Made by a program: the position numbers and the translations under genes. The notes beneath the pieces were generated by a model that saw only the letters and a program-made list of their open reading frames with translations, made no database searches and was not told the DNA's origin. A stretch of DNA of 19,436 nt from Candidatus Stahliibacteriota bacterium (GTDB lineage: Bacteria; Hydrothermota; Tepidihabitantia; B3-TA06): assembly GCA_030670165.1 (NCBI GenBank), contig DAOVCF010000014.1, positions 1-19,436 on the forward strand. The letters are read 5' to 3'. Positions 16,095 through 19,436 of this stretch are shown piece by piece. The first letter of the stretch is position 1. Each line of letters begins with the position of its first letter.

Positions 16095-16340
16095 CGCGAC
16101 TGCGTCGCAATATCAAAAGTCAAAATGCAAAATGCAAATTTAAGGGGCTGACGACAGAGGCGCGACTGCGTCGCAATATCAAAAGTCAAAATGCAAAATG
16201 CAAATTTAAGGGGCTGACGGCAGGGGCGCGACTGCGTCGCAATATCAAAAGTCAAAATGCAAAATGCAAATTTAAGGGGCTGGCAGCAGGGGCGCGACTT
16301 CGTCGCAATTGCAAAATGCAAAATGCAAATTTTAAAATGA
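16095..16340. repeat. 66-bp tandem repeat, three full units and a partial fourth
   Basis: Units begin at 16095, 16161, 16227 and 16293, exactly 66 bp apart. Each starts with CGCGACTGCGTCGC, a GCGAC/GTCGC hairpin (loop TTC instead of TGC in the last unit). It continues AATATCAAAAGTCAAAATGC, AAAATGCAAATTTAAGGGGC and a G-rich end. The first three units are almost identical; the fourth lacks TATCAAAAGTC. A further single start of the unit occurs at 16411. There are no unique spacers, so this is not CRISPR. Confidence 0.9.
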
Positions 16341-16568
16341 TGGGACGGATGCGAAACAGACGTCTGGGGTGTAAAAGCTGGTCAGAAGTTGGTCAAAAAG
16401 GGGACAGGAACGCGACTGCGTCGCAATTGCAAATATCAAATTGCAAAATGGAGCGGCTCACGGCTGACGGCTAATAGCTCACGGCGGACGTCTGGGGTGA
16501 AAGGATGGGGGAGAGAGTTAAGGAAAAGAGCCAAGCGTCAGCTTGGCTACAGAAGTTGATTTTAAGAC
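16341..16568. repeat. Mosaic of repeat fragments upstream of the ATPase gene
   Basis: No gene. GACGTCTGGGGTG occurs twice (16359-16371 and 16487-16499). One further unit start lies at 16411, followed by GCAAATATCAAATTGCAAAATG. CGGCTCACGGCTGACGGC and TAATAGCTCACGGCGGACG occupy about 16453-16490. The latter resembles TAACAGCTCACGGCGAACGG at 18570, beyond the two-gene unit. A perfect hairpin AGCCAAGC/GCTTGGCT with loop GTCA lies at 16529-16548. Confidence 0.7.
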
Positions 16569-16596
16569 TTGACATGAGGGAAATATAGTGTATAGT
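16569..16596 (+). promoter_or_regulatory. Strong sigma-70-like promoter for the ATPase-PIN unit
   Basis: TTGACA (16569-16574), a 16-bp spacer and TATAGT (16591-16596). Transcription should begin near 16603, giving a leader of only about 13 bases that consists mainly of the ribosome binding site AAAGGAG (16603-16609). The unit therefore appears to be expressed on its own rather than by read-through, since a strong terminator lies 600 bases upstream. Confidence 0.75.
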
Positions 16597-16615
16597 TGTG
16601 CAAAAGGAGTGATGA

Positions 16616-17977
16616 ATGCCTGTGGAACCTGTTTCAGAAAAATCAAAACAACAAAAGGGGATTACAGGGATTACTGTTTGTGGCTTCAAATCTCTTTACA
16701 CAGAAAAGGACCTTGAAATAAAACCTCTTACTCTTCTTGCAGGCGAAAACAACTCTGGAAAATCAAGCATTATGCAACCGATTCTTTTGATGAAACAAAC
16801 GCTTGAAAGCAAATATGACCCTGGGGCTCTTCTGCTTAATGGGCCAAATGTCAGGTTTACAAAAGTTAACCAATTGCTTTCATACCCAGGTGGGAGAGAA
16901 TGCGGGGACAGCTTCTATGTGGGAATGAAATCAGGCGACAGATCAATAACAGCTCATTTTAAAAAGAAAGAGAAGATTTTTATAATTAAGAAAGCTGATT
17001 ATTCAGATGATGAAGGACCAATTAACTTAAAGCCTGGGATGCAACATTCCGAAGTGGCTGAAATAGAGCATCCCGTAATACAAGATATGCTCCGTACGTT
17101 CGAAAAAATAGATAAAGCAGCAAAGGGAAAGGGGAAATCCGAGCTGTCCGTTGAGCAAGATAGGTGTTTTTTAACGGTAGTTGCAAATATACAAGGTGGG
17201 CATAGTTTAGGTTTGGTTTACACAGGAAGGTTATTCCAATGGGAAATAAGCAGGGTTATTCATGTACCAGCTGCAAGAGGAAACCCACAAAGAAGTTATC
17301 CAGTTACGGGTGTGGGTCCAACCTACCCTGGTACTTTTGGGGAATACGTAGGTGGAATTATAGCTTATTGGCAAGAGGAAGAAAAAGACAAATTGAAGCA
17401 ACTTACAAAGTTCCTTAGGACTTTGGGGTTAACTTGGACTGTTAAAGCAAAGCAGATTGATGCGACACAGATTGTTTTAAGAGTTGGTCAATTAAAAACG
17501 TCAAGCAAGAGCGCACATGAAGTCAATATAGCTGATGCAGGTTTTGGGCTGTCACAATGTATGCCCGTTCTTGTCGCTCTCCTTGCTGCAGATGAAGGGC
17601 AAATGGTTTACCTTGAAGAGCCAGAAATCCATTTACATCCAAATGCCCAATTTGAATTAGCAAAAGTCCTTGCTTATGCTGTTTCGGAGAAAGGCGTTAA
17701 AGTTGTTGTTGAGACCCATAGTTCCTACTTATTATTAGGTTTGCAAACACTTATTGCAAAAGGGGAACTCAGTAGCGATTTGGTCTCACTTAATTGGTTT
17801 GAAAGAGATGAACTTGGTGAAACAATCATTAGAAAAGGAAGTTTCGATAAGATAGGCAGATACGGTGAATGGCCAGTAAAATTTGACGACATACTCCTGA
17901 AAAAACAAAAAGAATATTACGACGCCGTAAGAAGGAAATTAAGAAAGGAAAAACAGAGGGGTATTGATTTCAAATAA
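16616..17977 (+). CDS. AAA-type ATPase, DUF3696/COG4938-like (candidate defence or toxin-linked ATPase)
   Basis: A 453-residue P-loop ATPase of the SMC/ABC-like AAA_15 group. GITVCGFKSLYTEKDLEIKP is the typical first strand. Walker A is GENNSGKSS, followed by IMQPILLMKQTLES, closely like DUF3696 proteins. The signature region DAGFGLSQCMPVLVALL corresponds to the ABC-type signature. Walker B is MVYLEEPEIHLHPNAQ and the switch histidine is in VVVETHSSYLLL. The C-terminal part (WFERDELGETIIRKGSFDKIGRYGEWPVKFDD) is the DUF3696-like tail. No nuclease (TOPRIM) domain is fused. The ATG at 16616 follows GGAG by 7 bases. The gene is clearly more AT-rich than its chromosomal neighbours, suggesting acquisition. 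It overlaps a PIN-like gene by 14 bases. The ATPase call is firm; the defence role is inferred from architecture. Confidence 0.88.
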   Translation: MPVEPVSEKSKQQKGITGITVCGFKSLYTEKDLEIKPLTLLAGENNSGKSSIMQPILLMKQTLESKYDPGALLLNGPNVRFTKVNQLLSYPGGRECGDSFYVGMKSGDRSITAHFKKKEKIFIIKKADYSDDEGPINLKPGMQHSEVAEIEHPVIQDMLRTFEKIDKAAKGKGKSELSVEQDRCFLTVVANIQGGHSLGLVYTGRLFQWEISRVIHVPAARGNPQRSYPVTGVGPTYPGTFGEYVGGIIAYWQEEEKDKLKQLTKFLRTLGLTWTVKAKQIDATQIVLRVGQLKTSSKSAHEVNIADAGFGLSQCMPVLVALLAADEGQMVYLEEPEIHLHPNAQFELAKVLAYAVSEKGVKVVVETHSSYLLLGLQTLIAKGELSSDLVSLNWFERDELGETIIRKGSFDKIGRYGEWPVKFDDILLKKQKEYYDAVRRKLRKEKQRGIDFK

Positions 17978-18548
17978 TTCTAAGAAATTGGTGGTAGATA
18001 CTTGTATCCTTACTACAGCAAGCGATGCTTGTGAACTAGGTTCCCTTAGTGATTCATGTTGGTTGTTTCTAGAGCTATTAATACAAAGCATACATAAGGC
18101 AGTATTATCGAAAGACTTAGAAAAGCAGTGGAATGAAAGCATTACTTATACCACTAAAGGTGGGGTAACCAAACATTTAATCCATGCAAGTACATGGCGT
18201 AATAGGTTAATATCAACAAAAACCCTTGAGCTTTTACCTAACAAAACAAGGGATTATTACTTACGTGCGCGAATAAAATCTTTGAATAAGTACCCATCTA
18301 TGCGTTCTAAGACAGAAAAAATGTTGAAAGATGTTCTTCTTATCGAACTTGCTTTGTTAATTGATCGTATTATTGTTTCCGTTAATTGGAAAGATAGGAA
18401 AAAATTTTGCGAAGCAACAGCGTATATAAGAAAATTAAAACCGATTGTTTGGGTAGACGCACATAAACACAGGCCTTACATTAAATCATGGCTTGCAAGT
18501 GGGGCAAACCCGGTAGATGAGTGGAAGTTAGGTTATCAAGCCCCCTAG
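17964..18548 (+). CDS. Small PIN-like protein, possible ribonuclease effector partnered with the ATPase
   Basis: A 194-residue protein starting at TTG 17964, three bases after AGAGGGG and inside the end of the ATPase gene; TTG 17988 is a later alternative with no clear site. KKLVVDTCIL at residues 7-16 looks like the first strand of a PIN domain, with Asp12 the first metal-binding acid. Asp51 or Glu53 in LSKDLEKQW could be the second. Asp123 in KDVLLIELALLIDRIIVSVN could be the third; this stretch has the helix-strand form of the PIN 'D...A..IVT.D' segment. The fourth acid is less clear (Asn141, Asp144). The C terminus has a distinct KPIVWVDAHKHRPYIKSWL motif. It is AT-rich like the ATPase. 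The PIN assignment is based on pattern only and is moderate; a family of unknown function is the alternative. Confidence 0.65.
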   Translation: MISNNSKKLVVDTCILTTASDACELGSLSDSCWLFLELLIQSIHKAVLSKDLEKQWNESITYTTKGGVTKHLIHASTWRNRLISTKTLELLPNKTRDYYLRARIKSLNKYPSMRSKTEKMLKDVLLIELALLIDRIIVSVNWKDRKKFCEATAYIRKLKPIVWVDAHKHRPYIKSWLASGANPVDEWKLGYQAP

Positions 18549-18706
18549 CCCCGTCATATCACCTTATAGCTAACAGCTCACGGCGAACGGCAAGAGCGCG
18601 CTGACGCGCGCATTGCAAATATCAAAATGCAAATTGCAAAATGTAAATTGCGAAGTGCCCGCTCTGCGGGTGCAAAATGCGAAGTGCTACCGGCATCCCC
18701 CTCCCC
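18549..18706. repeat. TGCAAAATGCAAA repeat mosaic and stem-variable hairpins downstream of the PIN-like gene
   Basis: No gene. TAACAGCTCACGGCGAACGG (18570-18589) matches the repeat upstream of the ATPase. A hairpin GCGCGC/GCGCGC (18596-18601 with 18606-18611, loop TGAC) is followed by GCAAATATCAAAATGCAAAT and GCAAAATG strings. A second hairpin CCCGC/GCGGG (18658-18662 with 18666-18670, loop TCT) is followed by GCAAAATGCGAAGTGC. These parallel the GCGAC/GTCGC hairpin plus CAAAATGCAAA of the 66-bp units, with different arms. Confidence 0.7.
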
Positions 18707-18745
18707 TTTACCCGACTGGGGCACTTACGCCACCAGGGAGGGGGA
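18707..18745 (+). repeat. Divergent module C-like hairpin
   Basis: TTTACCCGA start, stem CTGGGGC (18716-18722) with GCC-A-CCAG (18729-18736, one bulged A), centre ACTTAC, then a G-rich end GGGAGGGGG. Similar to the two module C copies that follow, but without the exact ACTTCGT centre or GGGGACCCC end. Confidence 0.5.
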
Positions 18746-18748
18746 ACT

Positions 18749-18791
18749 TTTACCCCACACGTCTACTTCGTAGCCGTGCGGGGACCCCGGA
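18749..18791 (+). repeat. Module C hairpin repeat, copy 1
   Basis: 43 bp: TTTACCCCAC, arms CACG...CGTG and CTAC/GTAG around TTC (sharing the ACTTCGT centre), then GCGGGGACCCCGGA. The next copy, of identical length, starts 3 bp later. Confidence 0.85.
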
Positions 18792-18793
18792 TA

Positions 18794-18836
18794 TTTACCC
18801 CACAAAGGTACTTCGTCCCTTTGCGGGGACCCCGGA
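18794..18836 (+). repeat. Module C hairpin repeat, copy 2
   Basis: 43 bp: the same TTTACCCCAC start, ACTTCGT centre and GCGGGGACCCCGGA end as copy 1, but with arms CAAAGG/CCTTTG. Both arms differ from copy 1 and remain complementary. It runs through GTTAATGCTCC into module A copy d. Confidence 0.85.
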
Positions 18837-18841
18837 GTTAA

Positions 18842-18875
18842 TGCTCCTTTTCTCGCAGGGCGAGAAAAGATCGCA
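18842..18875 (+). repeat. Module A hairpin repeat, copy d
   Basis: TGCTC, then a 10-bp stem CTTTTCTCGC/GCGAGAAAAG around AGG, then ATCGCA. Identical to copy e, 520 bp away. Confidence 0.9.
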
Positions 18876-18920
18876 GACCCTCACCACTAACCCCTCTCCC
18901 AAGGAGAGAGGGAAGGGGCA
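18876..18920 (+). repeat. Module E hairpin (CTCTCCC family), forward copy
   Basis: CTCTCC (18894-18899) pairs with GGAGAG (18903-18908) around CAA, in a C-rich then G-rich setting (GACCCTCACCACTAACCC and AGGGAAGGGGCAGGG). It follows module A directly, as the copy at 3377-3413 does in the opposite orientation. Confidence 0.65.
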
Positions 18921-18937
18921 GGGATTATTCCCAGCGG

Positions 18938-19297
18938 TTATTCTTCGATTTCTTTCGCTTCTCGTTTGTATTTTGTAAGGAGGTCGTTAAGTTCGGAAAG
19001 TGGGTCGTCCTTATCCTTCACCTCCTCCTTCTGTTCCTTCCCTTTCCCCTCATCCTTACCGGACGCCAGTCTGTACTGGTGGGTGTAGCCGCGTCCATGT
19101 TTGCGGGCAGGGAACCTTTCAATCAGCCCTAACCGGCAGAGTTTTGCAAGCGCGCGGCGGATGGTCCTAAACGTTATCTTCCCCTCGGTCTCCTTGAGTA
19201 TCTCGTATACGGTCAACACGGTCCAGCTGAACCTGAAGGATTCCAGAACCTTTCTCTGCTTCTCGGTCAGTGATTGTGGGAGGAGTTTTATTGCCAT
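18938..19297 (-). CDS. Winged-helix DNA-binding protein with acidic/basic charged tail
   Basis: 119 residues. About residues 9-77 form a predicted winged helix: LTEKQRKVLESF, VYEILKETEGKITFRTIRRA as the helix-turn-helix, LAKLCRLGLIERFPA as the recognition helix and turn, then the wing RKHGRGYTHQYRLA. The layout recalls MarR/Fur/BlaI-like regulators or small plasmid-type regulators, without a metal site. The tail (GKDEGKGKEQKEEVKDKDD) is low complexity, followed by a short helix LSELNDLLTKYKREAKEIEE. An in-frame stop lies just upstream, so ATG 19297 is the first start. It has no Shine-Dalgarno sequence, unlike most genes in the window. It is surrounded by hairpin modules. The target is unknown; the DNA-binding call is moderate to good. 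Confidence 0.7.
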   Translation of the reverse strand: MAIKLLPQSLTEKQRKVLESFRFSWTVLTVYEILKETEGKITFRTIRRALAKLCRLGLIERFPARKHGRGYTHQYRLASGKDEGKGKEQKEEVKDKDDPLSELNDLLTKYKREAKEIEE

Positions 19298-19361
19298 GAT
19301 ATAATACTAGTCAGGCGAGTGACGAACACCATTAAAAGCTGAATAATATACCCCAAACGAA

Positions 19362-19395
19362 TGCTCCTTTTCTCGCAGGGCGAGAAAAGATCGCA
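19362..19395 (+). repeat. Module A hairpin repeat, copy e
   Basis: Identical over 34 bp to copy d (stem CTTTTCTCGC/GCGAGAAAAG, loop AGG). It is preceded by TATACCCCAAACGAA, which may be a worn remnant of module C. Confidence 0.9.
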
Positions 19396-19403
19396 GGGAG
19401 ATG

Positions 19404-19435
19404 TGCTCCTTTTTACCTCCGGTAAAAAGATCGCA
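19404..19435 (+). repeat. Module A hairpin repeat, copy f
   Basis: Eight bases after copy e: TGCTC, stem CTTTTTACC/GGTAAAAAG around TCC, then ATCGCA. The window ends one base later, so a larger cluster may continue. Confidence 0.9.
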
Positions 19436-19436
19436 G

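Noticed and set aside
15995..16321. Minus-strand open frame of 108 codons with repeating KFAFCILTFDIATQSR
   Set aside because: It is the translation of the 66-bp tandem repeat, whose period is a multiple of three and so stays open; there is no ribosome binding site or real protein character.
16095..16340. Possible CRISPR array
   Set aside because: The 66-bp units are contiguous and nearly identical throughout, with no unique spacers and no cas genes nearby.

Overview
The window looks like a chromosomal segment from a didermic, probably uncultured bacterium of the FCB (Bacteroidetes/Fibrobacteres-Chlorobi) neighbourhood or a related candidate phylum such as WOR-3 or TA06. The basis is a secreted FG-GAP protein ending in a type IX-like C-terminal sorting domain, a lipoprotein with a beta-propeller of LVIVD type, and short noncoding repeats rich in hairpins and 'AAAATGCAAA' strings. 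The phylum is an inference. Most genes carry Shine-Dalgarno sequences, and the core genes are moderately GC-rich.

Layout. 1-3374 (+): the 3' end of a secreted FG-GAP protein, a small membrane or secreted protein, and nadB (L-aspartate oxidase). 3375-3572: a dense cluster of hairpin repeats plus a convergent terminator. 3573-5159 (-): a lipoprotein with Ig/PKD-like, FN3-like and propeller parts, divergently transcribed from the chaperone genes. 5298-9969 (+): grpE, dnaK, dnaJ and rsmE. 10084-15950 (+): a macromolecular-synthesis operon rpsU-mutS2-dnaG-rpoD, with mutS2 between rpsU and dnaG and 4-bp overlaps at mutS2/dnaG and dnaG/rpoD. A strong terminator follows rpoD.

15997-19436 is accessory. 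It holds a 66-bp tandem array and other 'TGCAAAATGCAAA' repeats, then an AT-rich two-gene unit with its own sigma-70-like promoter: an AAA-type ATPase of the DUF3696 kind overlapping a PIN-like nuclease candidate. A second repeat cluster and a small winged-helix protein on the minus strand follow. The two-gene unit resembles a defence or toxin module in architecture, but I cannot assign it to a named system.

The most distinctive signal is a family of modular hairpin repeats. Module A has six copies with invariant ends (TGCTCCTTTT and AAAAGATCGCA) and stems whose two arms change together. Module C (about 40-43 bp) also has covarying stems. Modules occur in the fixed order C-A-E in two opposite-facing composites about 15 kb apart. 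One module A copy lies between a truncated duplicate of the dnaJ start and the real dnaJ. This creates a short upstream reading frame with a strong ribosome binding site whose stop codon overlaps the dnaJ start, suggesting that dnaJ translation may now depend on coupling.
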